Shown here: piece by piece, positions 31,475 through 40,164 of the stretch
How positions within the stretch are numbered: position 1 is the stretch's first letter
Layout: every line of letters begins with the position of its first letter
Assembly (NCBI RefSeq): GCF_000282455.1
Contig: NZ_AKJG01000046.1
Location: 93,551-157,550, forward strand
Length of the DNA stretch: 64,000 nucleotides
Source of the DNA: Pseudomonas sp. GM74
GTDB lineage: Bacteria > Pseudomonadota > Gammaproteobacteria > Pseudomonadales > Pseudomonadaceae
Direction of reading: 5' to 3'
Translations under genes and position numbers: made by a program
The notes under the pieces: model-generated
The model's database searches: none
The model's input: only the letters and a program-made list of their open reading frames with translations
What the model was told of the DNA's origin: nothing

Positions 31475-32996
31475 TGCGACTTCGCAGTTTTTCGCCACCC
31501 TCACGAATGTGGGGATGGCCAAGCAGGCGAACGCCGACGCGCTCGGCATTGCCTGGACGTTTGCTCAAATGGGTGTGGGGGATGCCAACGGCACCGACCC
31601 GGTACCCAGCGCGACGCAGACCCAACTGATCAATGAGCGCCGGCGCCGGCCGCTGAATCAGGTGCGGGTCGACCCGAACAATGCAGCAGTGATCATCGCC
31701 GAACAGATTATCCCGGCCGATGAGGGGGGGTGGTGGATTCGCGAAATCGGCCTCTACGACGCGGACGGCGATCTGGTGGCGGTGGCCAACTGCGCGCCGA
31801 GTTACAAGCCAGTGCTGTCGCAAGGCTCGGGCCGCACGCAAGTGGTGAGGATGAATTTCATCGTGGCCAGCACCGGCAACATCACGCTGAAGATTGACCC
31901 TGCGGTGGTGTTGGCGACTCGCGAATACGTTGATACGCGGATCGTGGAAGAGCTGAATAAGCTCGACAGCAAGCAATCGGTGCGTGTGGCCACCACGGCC
32001 AACATCGTGCTGGCGGGCCTTCAGTCCGTCGACGGCGTGGCCCTGGCGGCCGGCGATCGCGTGCTGGTGAAAAATCAGGTCGTGGCCAAGGACAATGGCA
32101 TTTGGCTGGTGGCGGCGCTGGCGTGGAAGCGCGCGGCGGATGCCGACAGCAACGCCGAAGTGACCTCGGCGCTGTTGACGTCGGTCGAGCAGGGCACCAC
32201 GCAAGCCGACACCCGTTGGCAGTTGATCACCGATGGGGCGATTGTGGTCGGCACCACGGCGCTGACCTTTCAGAACGTGACGCAAGGCTTTGCGCCGCTC
32301 AACTCCCCAGCATTTTTGGGGGCGCCCACTGTTCCCACTCCGGCACCGTTCGACGTCAGCAAATTGGCGATCAACTCGGAGTTTTTGCAGCGGGCACTCG
32401 GCAGCTATTCCGGGTTTTCCCCGCTAAACGCATCCAGAAGTCTGACACTTGCTGATGTTGGGCGAGCGCTGTGGCCGTCTGTGGCGGGCCTTACGCTGAC
32501 GTTGCCAACACCAACGAGTCTCGGCATACCCGGCGGTGCCGGCGTGGCATTAACCATTTTTTGCTCCTCTGCGGGCCTGACATTGGCGGCTGGCGTTGGG
32601 GCGGTTATCAACAACTCACTGTCTACATTCGTAATGAAATCCGGTCAGTCGCTCACACTGCTGGCAGTGGCGGGCAGCGGCTGGCAAATCATGAACTCGA
32701 CGGCCGATCTAGTGGTTAACGCTGACTTCGCATCTCTTCTTGGGGCGACGTTTTCAAGCCAGCAACTCCCTGGTCTGTCGATCAAAGTTGGCAGTGTCAG
32801 CAACGCCTCGACGGCTACCTCAATTCCGTTGACGCTTCCCGTCGCCTTCCCGGTGGCCTGTGTCGCCCTGATCTTTACCACGGCGAATGGGTTGCCTGCG
32901 GCTTACCCCCATCAGGGGAAAGATCGGACCGGCGCGACGGTCTTAAGAGGCGCCAATGCCAACTATCAATTCGATTATGTGGCTGTGGGGTATTAA
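31467..32996 (+). CDS. tail fibre protein
   Basis: A 509-residue receptor-binding protein. The first ~150 residues are a phage tail-collar/fibre N-terminal domain (FFATLTNVGMAKQANADALG, DEGGWWIREIGLYDADGDLVAVAN), which binds the baseplate. The middle repeats (VRVATTANIVLAGLQSVDGVALAAGDRVLVKNQ) resemble phage-fibre modules. The end YQFDYVAVGY with terminal GY is usual for fibres. Host range should map to residues ~300-509, which look unlike common fibres and are probably exchangeable. Confidence 0.9.
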   Translation: MIDATSQFFATLTNVGMAKQANADALGIAWTFAQMGVGDANGTDPVPSATQTQLINERRRRPLNQVRVDPNNAAVIIAEQIIPADEGGWWIREIGLYDADGDLVAVANCAPSYKPVLSQGSGRTQVVRMNFIVASTGNITLKIDPAVVLATREYVDTRIVEELNKLDSKQSVRVATTANIVLAGLQSVDGVALAAGDRVLVKNQVVAKDNGIWLVAALAWKRAADADSNAEVTSALLTSVEQGTTQADTRWQLITDGAIVVGTTALTFQNVTQGFAPLNSPAFLGAPTVPTPAPFDVSKLAINSEFLQRALGSYSGFSPLNASRSLTLADVGRALWPSVAGLTLTLPTPTSLGIPGGAGVALTIFCSSAGLTLAAGVGAVINNSLSTFVMKSGQSLTLLAVAGSGWQIMNSTADLVVNADFASLLGATFSSQQLPGLSIKVGSVSNASTATSIPLTLPVAFPVACVALIFTTANGLPAAYPHQGKDRTGATVLRGANANYQFDYVAVGY

Positions 32997-32999
32997 TCA

Positions 33000-33461
33000 A
33001 TGACCATCTACTACGGTCGCGTCAACGAAACACGGGGTGGGTTTTTTGATACGAATTCCCACGGTGAAATCGGCAGCCCTGACTGCACCATTCCGGAGGG
33101 TGCAAAAGCGCTTACCGATGAGATGTATGCCGAGTTAACGGCGCCCCGAACTGATAACAAGCTAGTCTACCCGGACCCCGATGGGTTCCCGGTGTTGATT
33201 GACCCGCCGCCGCCGTCGCCGGAGGAACAGGCCGCCACCGAACGCGCCTGGCGTGACGCGCTGTTGTCGGAAACGGATGGCGTCGTGACCCGGCACCGTG
33301 ACGAGGTCGAGGAAGGACTGGCGACCACGCTCACGGCCGAGCAGTACAACGAACTGTTGGCGTACCGCCGGCAGCTACGCGACTGGCCGCAAGGCGCGGA
33401 GTTTCCCCTGGTGGATCATCGCCCGATCGCGCCGCCCTGGCTGGCCGAGCAAACCCAATAA
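33000..33461 (+). CDS. tail fibre assembly chaperone
   Basis: A 153-residue Tfa-like chaperone. The N-terminal half (GGFFDTNSHGEIGSPDCTIPEGAKALTDEMYAEL) and the C-terminal half (QYNELLAYRRQLRDWP..GAEFPLVDHRPIAP) are typical. It should assist folding of the adjacent fibre and starts three bases after it. Confidence 0.88.
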   Translation: MTIYYGRVNETRGGFFDTNSHGEIGSPDCTIPEGAKALTDEMYAELTAPRTDNKLVYPDPDGFPVLIDPPPPSPEEQAATERAWRDALLSETDGVVTRHRDEVEEGLATTLTAEQYNELLAYRRQLRDWPQGAEFPLVDHRPIAPPWLAEQTQ

Positions 33462-33490
33462 ACGCCCCGCACTGACGGGGCGTTTTCTTT
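33461..33490 (+). terminator. strong terminator after the fibre chaperone
   Basis: AACGCCCCG-CACTGA-CGGGGCGTT is followed by TTCTTTT. It begins at the last base of the chaperone gene's stop codon. Confidence 0.88.
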
Positions 33491-33520
33491 TCCGTTACGC
33501 GACACATGATCACCCCTCAC

Positions 33521-33545
33521 AGCCTCGCTCATGCGGGGCTTTTTC
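33521..33545 (+). terminator. second tandem terminator before the sheath gene
   Basis: An eight-pair stem with one G-T pair, AGCCTCGC-TCAT-GCGGGGCT, is followed by TTTTC. Two terminators in 85 bp isolate the fibre operon from the sheath operon. Confidence 0.7.
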
Positions 33546-33562
33546 GTTTCTGGAGATTGACT

Positions 33563-34732
33563 ATGAGTGGTTCCTTTTTTCACGGTGTCACGACTTCGCT
33601 GATCGAGACGGGGGCGCGCACTATCTCGCTGCCGTCGTCCTCGATCATCGGCCTGTGCGACACCTTCACCCCGGGCATTCTCGGCGGCGGCACGGCCAAG
33701 GCCGGCGACCTGGTACTGCTCACTTCTGAGCGCGAAGCCATTGCCGCCTTTGGTGCGGGCTCGGCGATCGCCAAGGCGGCAGCGGCCATCTACGTGCGCG
33801 CCAAGGCGGTGATCGTCGCGGTGGGCGTGCCCAAGCTCGAAGACGAAGCGCTGCAAACCTCGGCCATCATCGGTGGCGTATTGGCCTCCGGCCAGCGGAC
33901 CGGCTTGCAGGCGCTGCTCGACGGCAAGAGCGTGCACAACGCCCAGCCCAAGTTGTTGATTGCTCCGGGACATTCCGCCACTCAAGCGGTGGCGACCGCC
34001 ATGGATGCCCTGGCTGGCAAGCTGCGCGCGATGGCCATCATCGACGGACCGAACACTACCGATGAAGCGGCGATGGAATATGCCGAGAACTTCGGCAGCA
34101 AGCGCATTTACATGGTCGATCCGGGTGTGCAGTTCTGGGACACGATCGAGAGTGCGACAGTTGATGCCCCGGGCTCGGCCTGGGTCGCGGGTTTGTTCGC
34201 CTGGACCGATGCCAACTATGGCTACTGGGCGTCGCCGTCGAACAAGGAGTTTGTCGGCATCACCGGCACCACGCGGCCGATCGAATACCTGGACGGCGAC
34301 GAGACGTGCCGGGCCAATCTGCTCAACAACGCGTTCATCGCCACGATCATTCGCGACGGCGGTTATCGCCTGTGGGGCAACCGCACGCTGTCCAGCGACC
34401 CGAAATGGTCGTTCGTCACCCGCGTTCGGACCTGCGACATCCTGATGGATGCGATCCAGGCGGGGCACAAGTGGGCGGTCGACCGCTCGATCACCAAGAC
34501 CTACGTAAAGGAAGTGACCGAAGGTCTGGATGCGTTCATGCGTGATCAGAAAAACGCTGGCGCGATCATCAATTTTGAAGTGTTCGCCGATACCGAACTC
34601 AACACTGCCAGCCAGATCGAGCAGGGCAAGGTGTATTGGCGCATCCGCTTCACCGACGTGCCGCCGGCGGAAAACCCGAACTTCCTGATCGAAGTCACCA
34701 ACCAGTGGCTGACCGAAGTCCTCGACGCTTAA
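33563..34732 (+). CDS. contractile tail sheath protein
   Basis: A 389-residue sheath subunit, P2 gpFI family and near its length (396). Signature stretches are FFHGVTTSLIETGARTISLPSSSIIGLCDTF, AGDLVLLTSEREAIAAFG, GVQFWDTIESATVDAPGSAWVAGLFAWTDANYGYWASPSNKE and TRPIEYLDGDETCRANLLNNAFI. ATG 33563 is preceded by GGAG. Its presence proves a contractile (myovirus) tail. Confidence 0.96.
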   Translation: MSGSFFHGVTTSLIETGARTISLPSSSIIGLCDTFTPGILGGGTAKAGDLVLLTSEREAIAAFGAGSAIAKAAAAIYVRAKAVIVAVGVPKLEDEALQTSAIIGGVLASGQRTGLQALLDGKSVHNAQPKLLIAPGHSATQAVATAMDALAGKLRAMAIIDGPNTTDEAAMEYAENFGSKRIYMVDPGVQFWDTIESATVDAPGSAWVAGLFAWTDANYGYWASPSNKEFVGITGTTRPIEYLDGDETCRANLLNNAFIATIIRDGGYRLWGNRTLSSDPKWSFVTRVRTCDILMDAIQAGHKWAVDRSITKTYVKEVTEGLDAFMRDQKNAGAIINFEVFADTELNTASQIEQGKVYWRIRFTDVPPAENPNFLIEVTNQWLTEVLDA

Positions 34733-34744
34733 GGAGCGCGCTAG

Positions 34745-35248
34745 ATGATTCCTCAAACCCTGTTTAACACCAACCTGTTCGTCGACGGCGTGAACTTTGC
34801 CGGCGACGTGCCAAGCCTGACCTTGCCCAAGCTGACCACCAAAACTGACGAGTACCGGGCCGGCGGCATGGCCGGTGCCATCGAGATGGCCCAGGGCCTG
34901 GAAAAGATGGAAGCGACCTTTGTCACCAAGGGTGTGCGTCGCGAGTCGCTCAAGCACTTCGGCCTGGCCGATGGCTCGGCGTTCAACGCGTCGTTCCGGG
35001 GTGCCTTCCGCGGCCACAAAGGTACGGTCACGGCGGTCGTGGCGACCCTGCGCGGGCTGCTGAAAGAGGTCGACCTCGGTGACTGGAAAGCCGGTGATCC
35101 GGCGGAGATCAAACACGCGATCGCACCGGTGTACTACAAGCTCGAAATCGACGGGCGCGTGATGTACGAAATCGACATGATCGCCGGGATTCAGGTGATC
35201 GATGGCGTAGACCAACTCGCCGAAGTGCGCTCCGCACTCGGCCTCTAA
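34745..35248 (+). CDS. major tail tube protein
   Basis: A 167-residue tube subunit, P2 gpFII family: the N-terminal NLFVDGVNFAGDVPSLTLPKLT, MAGAIEMAQGLEKMEATF and the KLEIDGRVMYEIDMIAGI strands are typical. It forms the inner tube inside the sheath and follows it after 12 bases. Confidence 0.95.
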   Translation: MIPQTLFNTNLFVDGVNFAGDVPSLTLPKLTTKTDEYRAGGMAGAIEMAQGLEKMEATFVTKGVRRESLKHFGLADGSAFNASFRGAFRGHKGTVTAVVATLRGLLKEVDLGDWKAGDPAEIKHAIAPVYYKLEIDGRVMYEIDMIAGIQVIDGVDQLAEVRSALGL

Positions 35249-35262
35249 GGGAATAGATCCGG

Positions 35263-35862
35263 ATGACCATGCAAACTGCAAAAAAGCTGCCGGCCTGGCT
35301 GTCGATCACCACGGATCGCGCGGTGATTACCCTCTCGCGGCCGAGCGAGGTCAATGGGGTCAAGGTCGATACGCTGGTGCTGCGTGCGCCGCTGGTGCGC
35401 GAAGTCCGCGCCGCCGATCGCGCTGCCGGTGACGATGACGAACTGCGCGAGCTGCAGCTGTTCGCCAGCCTGGCCGAGGCGGGTCTCAAGGACCTGGAAG
35501 GCCTGAAGGTGGTGGACTATCGCCGTCTGCAGGCGGCTTATTCGAACCTGGTGCCGCACGCCGATTATTCGAAATCGCTCCCCGCCTGGTTGTCGGTCAC
35601 CGCCGAAAACGCCGTGGTCAGCCTGTCGCGGCCGAGCGAGGTCAACGGCGTGCAGATCGACAAGCTGACCCTGCGCTCGCCCACGGTGCGCGAAGTGCGG
35701 GCCGCGGATCGGGCGGCTGGTGGGGATGACGAGCAGCGCGAACTGGTGCTGTTCGCCGAATTGGCCGGCGCAGCAATCGCCGATCTGGAGGGCCTGAAGG
35801 TGGTGGACTACAACCGCCTGCAGGCCGGCTATTTTCGCCTGGAGCAAGACGACGGGGTTTGA
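35263..35862 (+). CDS. tail assembly chaperone gpE with an internal duplication
   Basis: The usual gpE/Mu gp41-like chaperone is about 100 residues, but this one has 199 because it is two copies in tandem: LPAWLS at residue 9 and again at 106, with SRPSEVNGV, REVRAADRAAG and DLEGLKVVDY each present twice at a 97-residue period. These proteins coat the tape measure during tube assembly and often produce a longer form by ribosomal frameshifting. The downstream E' frame (35873-35974) is present. Its position between tube and tape measure is canonical. Confidence 0.85.
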   Translation: MTMQTAKKLPAWLSITTDRAVITLSRPSEVNGVKVDTLVLRAPLVREVRAADRAAGDDDELRELQLFASLAEAGLKDLEGLKVVDYRRLQAAYSNLVPHADYSKSLPAWLSVTAENAVVSLSRPSEVNGVQIDKLTLRSPTVREVRAADRAAGGDDEQRELVLFAELAGAAIADLEGLKVVDYNRLQAGYFRLEQDDGV

Positions 35863-35872
35863 TCCGGGGGTG

Positions 35873-35974
35873 ATGAAGATGGTGGCGAAACGTCTCGCGG
35901 CGGACACCGGGTTTTCCGCTGCCGAGATTCAGTCGATGCCGTTTTCCGAGATGGTCTGGTGGCTCACGGATTGA
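35873..35974 (+). CDS. GpE' extension frame of the tail chaperone
   Basis: A 33-codon frame starting MKMVAKRLAADTGFS and ending EIQSMPFSEMVWWLTD has the P2 GpE-type end (MP-SE-WWL). In P2-like phages this is translated as a frameshifted fusion to gpE. It lies in the +1 (equivalently -2) frame relative to gpE. It opens in the overlapping GGGGTTTGA at the gpE stop, where a +1 slip on GGGG would join them. Independent initiation at ATG 35873 is also possible. Confidence 0.6.
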   Translation: MKMVAKRLAADTGFSAAEIQSMPFSEMVWWLTD

Positions 35975-36012
35975 GCCGCTTCCGGTAATGCTCTGCACAG
36001 GGGAGCCATGAC

Positions 36013-39000
36013 ATGGCGAACAAACTCTCCCTCGGGTTGGTGATCGGCGGGGCCGTCAGTCCTACGGTCGGCACCGCGTTCAATGAGGTCACCGGGCGCA
36101 TCAAGCGCCTGGAAGCGGAAGGCAACAAGGCGCGGGTGCTGCAACGCACCATTGGCGACACCATTCGCCTGCGCGATGAATGGAAAAAGGCCCACGACAG
36201 CGGCGCCGCTGGGGCGTCCAAGCTGCTGGGTCGCCTGAATTCCAACCTCGACAGCCTGAAAAAACAGGGTATCGAGGTCGGTCGGCTGGACAAGGCCTAC
36301 CGCTCGCTGGGGCAGACCGCGAACAAGGCGGAACTCAAGGCAAAGGGTTACCAGCAGATCGAAGCCGGCAAGGCCGGGATGAAAAGTACGGTCGGTCAGG
36401 CCGTCGCCGGGGTGGCGACGGTGGGCATTGCGACCAAGGTCAGTGCCGACTTCGGGGCCATTGTCCGTGACATCGCGATCAAGGCCGGGATTGCCAACGA
36501 TCCAAAAGAAAAACAGGTGTCGCAGAAGATCATCGAGACTTCGCGCGATACCGGCATGGCGCGCAATGACGTCGCCGACGTGGTCAATCAATTGGTGGGG
36601 GCCGGTATGGACCTGGCCAAGGCGCTGGAATATGCCCCGGTCGCGGCCAAGTTTGCCGTGGGCCAGGGCTCGAACGGTGCCGATACGGCAAAGATGATCA
36701 ATGCGCTCGGGCAGAACGCCAAGATCACCGATGCCAAACAGATGCAGCAGGCGCTCGAAGCCATCGCTTTTCAGGGGCAGGCCGGCAGCTTCGAGGCGGT
36801 CGACATGGCCCGCTGGTTCCCCGAGCTGTTGTCGAACATGGGCAACCTGAACATCACCGGCATGGACGCGGTGACGCAGCTGGGTGCGATGCTGCAGGTG
36901 CAGATGAAAACCGCCGGCGGCGCCGATGAAGCGGCGAACAACCTGAAAAACTGGATGGGCAAGATCGGTTCGACCGACACCGTGGAGGCCTACAAAAAGG
37001 CCGGCATCGACTACAAGGGCTCGATGCAGACCGGGCTGCAGAACGGCATGTCGACACTGGAGTCGAGCATGGCCTTGGCGCAGAAGTACATCCAGGCCAC
37101 CGACCCGAAACGGGCGGCATTGATGGCTGAAGCCACGTCGAAGATCAGCCAGGAGGCGGATCCGGAAAAGGCCAAGGCCATGATGGCGTCGCTGGAGGAG
37201 GCCTTGCGCACCGGCGATCTGTTCGCCGACATGCAGGTCAAGGCCGCGCTTTCGGCCTACCTGCAGAACAAGGCGCTGTACAGCCAGCTGAAAAACGACT
37301 CGCGCGAAGCCTCAGGCATCCTCGACAAAAACCTCGCAGAGCGGCGCGAATCGTCGTCACAGAAGTGGGCCGAAATGGCGCAGTCGATGGACGATGCCAT
37401 GCGTAGTGTAGGCGACGCCTTGCGTCCGGTGACGGATACCGTGGCGGAAGCGCTGACCAAAGTTACCAAGGGCATCAGCACGCTGGCGGACCGTTCGCCC
37501 GGAGTGGTCACCGGTATTGCTGCGGTTGGCGGTGGTTTACTCGCGCTGCAGACGGCGGTCAGCTCGTTCAAGATCGGCAAGGGATTGCTCAACCTGGCGC
37601 GCGGGACACTGGGCAAAGGCAAGTCCGGCGAGGTGCAGAAGGTCTTTGTCACCAACTCGCTGGAGGGGGATCGCGTTGGTGTGGGGGCAGAGCCCAAAAG
37701 CAAAACGGGTAAGGCCCTGTCCCTAGTCGAGACAGGATTGAAGGCTGTCGCGGCCATCAAGGGTTCGCCCGAGGCCAGTGACACTGCTGACGGACAGGCG
37801 AGTAAGAAAACCGGTGGTTTCGATCTGGTGGCGACCGGGCTCAAAGTGGTGTCGCTCGCCAAGGAGGCCACCGGCGACGGTGAGGTGCAAGCCGGTCTGG
37901 AAGACGGCAGCGTCAAGAAGGTGTTTGTGGTGAACGCGGCGGCCCTGAGCGGCGGTGGCGGGGGACCGATTGAGACTCGGCGCCGGGGCCGAGGGGCTCC
38001 TCGCAATGCCTCGCGGCGGCGTCGGGTTGCCACGCCGCCTAGGCCGAGCGGTCCGTCGCGTCCACCGGTACCCGCGCCTCGACCGGCAACACCATTGCCG
38101 CGACCGCCGATGTCTGTGTCTCGGGCGCCGGCACCAGTATCTGCACCACGCCCAACGGTCTTACTACAACCCCAGGCGACACCTACACGGGGGCCAGCGC
38201 TGCGACCTCCGGTGCCTGTGGCTCCAGCGCCGGTGCCTCGGCCAACTGTTCCCTTGCCGCGTCCTCCCGTGCCGCTGCCGCCAACCGGTGGCGTGCTGGC
38301 CAAGGTGGCGGCTGTGGCGGGGGCGGTGGGGAAGGTCGGCAAGCTGGGCAAAGTGATTCCGGGCGGCTCGCTGTTGGAGGCCGGAAGCATGGCCGTCGAC
38401 ACTTACCTGAATGCCGAGACGAAAGATCAAAAAGCCGAAGGTTACGGTGCGGCAGCGGGTTCGCTGGCCGGCACCATGGCCGGCGCTGCTGCGGGGGCGG
38501 CCATCGGTTCGGTGGTGCCCATCATTGGTACCGCGATTGGCGGCTTGGTCGGTGCGTACCTGGGCAGCATGGGCGGCACCGCACTGGGTGGAGTCGTAGG
38601 CAAATCGTGGTTTGGCGGTGAAGAAGAAAAGCCTGCAGCACCGGCAACGCCATTGTTGGTGGCGCCCCGGCCGGGCCCGGTGGTGCCGAGCTTGGCCAGC
38701 ATGGGGCGATCTTTCAACGGGGCGAACGAGCCCGGCGCGCTGCTGATGGCGTCCAGTTCCACACCACCCAACCCAGCCTTGGGTGACGTCGCCCGTGCAC
38801 TGGCAACACCGGCGCCGGTCAAACCAGCGACGGTGGCGATCCAGCCCAAAGAGCCAGAGAAACCGGCACCCACCAAAGTGGATCAGCAGTTCCAGTACTC
38901 ACTGAGCATGCCGGTCACGGTGCAAGGTGACGTCAAAGATCCACAGCGTCTGGCCCAGGACCTGATGCCGCACATGCAGCGAATGATGGCCGACGCCGCG

Positions 39001-39045
39001 AAACAGAACGCGTCGAGCCAGTTGTTCGATGAACCCCACTTGTAA
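36013..39045 (+). CDS. tail tape measure protein
   Basis: A 1010-residue protein whose length sets tail length. The N-terminal half is helical with coiled-coil propensity (VTGRIKRLEAEGNKARVLQRTIGDT), and the middle has the conserved TMP block (DIAIKAGIANDPKE..DVADVVNQLVGAGMDL). There is a hydrophobic membrane-active segment near residue 500 (GVVTGIAAVGGGLLALQTAV). A Pro/Arg-rich stretch of about 110 residues (around 655-765) is followed by Gly/Ala-rich helices (AAAGSLAGTMAGAAAGAAIG) and a C-terminal tail-tip interaction region. Confidence 0.92.
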   Translation: MANKLSLGLVIGGAVSPTVGTAFNEVTGRIKRLEAEGNKARVLQRTIGDTIRLRDEWKKAHDSGAAGASKLLGRLNSNLDSLKKQGIEVGRLDKAYRSLGQTANKAELKAKGYQQIEAGKAGMKSTVGQAVAGVATVGIATKVSADFGAIVRDIAIKAGIANDPKEKQVSQKIIETSRDTGMARNDVADVVNQLVGAGMDLAKALEYAPVAAKFAVGQGSNGADTAKMINALGQNAKITDAKQMQQALEAIAFQGQAGSFEAVDMARWFPELLSNMGNLNITGMDAVTQLGAMLQVQMKTAGGADEAANNLKNWMGKIGSTDTVEAYKKAGIDYKGSMQTGLQNGMSTLESSMALAQKYIQATDPKRAALMAEATSKISQEADPEKAKAMMASLEEALRTGDLFADMQVKAALSAYLQNKALYSQLKNDSREASGILDKNLAERRESSSQKWAEMAQSMDDAMRSVGDALRPVTDTVAEALTKVTKGISTLADRSPGVVTGIAAVGGGLLALQTAVSSFKIGKGLLNLARGTLGKGKSGEVQKVFVTNSLEGDRVGVGAEPKSKTGKALSLVETGLKAVAAIKGSPEASDTADGQASKKTGGFDLVATGLKVVSLAKEATGDGEVQAGLEDGSVKKVFVVNAAALSGGGGGPIETRRRGRGAPRNASRRRRVATPPRPSGPSRPPVPAPRPATPLPRPPMSVSRAPAPVSAPRPTVLLQPQATPTRGPALRPPVPVAPAPVPRPTVPLPRPPVPLPPTGGVLAKVAAVAGAVGKVGKLGKVIPGGSLLEAGSMAVDTYLNAETKDQKAEGYGAAAGSLAGTMAGAAAGAAIGSVVPIIGTAIGGLVGAYLGSMGGTALGGVVGKSWFGGEEEKPAAPATPLLVAPRPGPVVPSLASMGRSFNGANEPGALLMASSSTPPNPALGDVARALATPAPVKPATVAIQPKEPEKPAPTKVDQQFQYSLSMPVTVQGDVKDPQRLAQDLMPHMQRMMADAAKQNASSQLFDEPHL

Positions 39046-39054
39046 GGAGACCCC

Positions 39055-39900
39055 ATGGCTTACATGGAGCAATTGCAGGCCGGCCTCAAGTACCTGGTCG
39101 AAGCCGGGGAGTCCGGACGCCGCAGTGCGGACGGCATGCTCGGCCCAGTCAACGGTGCGATCAGTGAAATTACCGGTGCCGCGTCCGAGCTGGAGAATAT
39201 TCCGTTCGTGGGGCCGGCAATCGGCGCCAAGCTGCAGCGGGTAATGCGCGGCGTGAATGCGGCGCAAGCCAAAGTTGGCCAGGTGGTGGCCACCTACGGG
39301 CGGGCTACCCGGGCTGCCGCAGAAGTGCAGGAGCGCATGGGCACGCTGAAGGAGCAGGCGGGCAAGGCGGCGACGGCGATCAACAAGATCGCCGGCAAGG
39401 TCAGCCCGTCGCTAGCCAACATCATGCCCACCAGTGCGTTTGCCACCGATGCCACGCCGGCGCCGGAAGCGGTGAAGCCGTTCCCACACCTGCTGATCAT
39501 TCAGCCGCAGGATCCCAAGGCCCAGCCGTACTACTTCAACCTGGACACGGCTGCCTTCGACGAACTGTCGCGGTCGACCGAGTTTCGCTGGGCCTCGCAA
39601 GAGCGCCTGTCGCGTCGGCCGGCGCAGCAGGCGGTGGGCATTGGTGAAGAGAAAATCACCTTGAAAGGTACGATTTACCCGGGCTTTAAGGGCGGGCTGA
39701 AGCAACTCGACACCTTGCGCAGCATTGGTGCTCAGTTGAAGCCGTTAACCCTGACCACCGGGTACGGCGATGTCATGGGCACCTGGTGCCTGAAGACCAT
39801 CTCGGAAGAGCAGGGCGCACTGATGCATGGCGGGATTCCGCGTAAACAAGGATTCACTCTGGAGTTTGTGCGCTATGGCGACGACATGCAGAACGTCTGA
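39055..39900 (+). CDS. tail protein gpU with a long helical N-terminal extension
   Basis: The last ~140 residues (PFPHLLIIQPQDPKAQPYYF, GTIYPGFKGG, GDVMGTWCLKTISEEQG, RKQGFTLEFVRYGDD) are the P2 gpU domain. The first ~135 residues form an additional alpha-helical region (LKYLVEAGESGRRSADGMLG, KLQRVMRGVNAAQAKVGQVVATYG) absent from P2 gpU, which is about 160 residues. The extension may continue tape-measure contacts. The gene overlaps gpX by 26 bp. Confidence 0.85.
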   Translation: MAYMEQLQAGLKYLVEAGESGRRSADGMLGPVNGAISEITGAASELENIPFVGPAIGAKLQRVMRGVNAAQAKVGQVVATYGRATRAAAEVQERMGTLKEQAGKAATAINKIAGKVSPSLANIMPTSAFATDATPAPEAVKPFPHLLIIQPQDPKAQPYYFNLDTAAFDELSRSTEFRWASQERLSRRPAQQAVGIGEEKITLKGTIYPGFKGGLKQLDTLRSIGAQLKPLTLTTGYGDVMGTWCLKTISEEQGALMHGGIPRKQGFTLEFVRYGDDMQNV

Positions 39901-40081
39901 CGGCGATCTATTGGACAGCATCTGCCATAACTTTTATGGCCACCTGACGGGCAGTGTCGAAGCGGTGCTGGATGCCAATCAGGGCCTGGCCGATGAGCCG
40001 CAACCCTATCGCGCCGGCGTGGTGATCACGCTGCCGGATCTGGCGACACCGGTACAGGAGCAGGTCACGCTCTGGGATTGA
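39875..40081 (+). CDS. tail protein X
   Basis: A 68-residue gpX homologue (LDSICHNFYGHLTGSVEAVLDANQGLADEPQPYRAGVVITLPDL), a LysM-like fold that may touch peptidoglycan. Start ATG 39875 overlaps the end of gpU; other starts are possible. Order U-X-D follows P2. Confidence 0.85.
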   Translation: MATTCRTSDGDLLDSICHNFYGHLTGSVEAVLDANQGLADEPQPYRAGVVITLPDLATPVQEQVTLWD

Positions 40082-40127
40082 TGGTCTACACTCGTGGCGC
40101 TTGATAACTCAAGCTCCTTACTTTCAT

Positions 40128-40153
40128 ACCCGCCTTGTGCGGGTTTTTTTTTT
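40128..40153 (+). terminator. terminator after gpX
   Basis: ACCCGC-CTTGT-GCGGGT runs into ten Ts, between gpX and gpD. Confidence 0.9.
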
Positions 40154-40164
40154 GGAAAATTTCC

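Noticed and set aside
33416..35281. 621-codon open frame on the minus strand
   Set aside because: It lies fully opposite the sheath and tube genes, which are certain; high GC keeps the antisense frame open. Its sequence has no recognisable domain.
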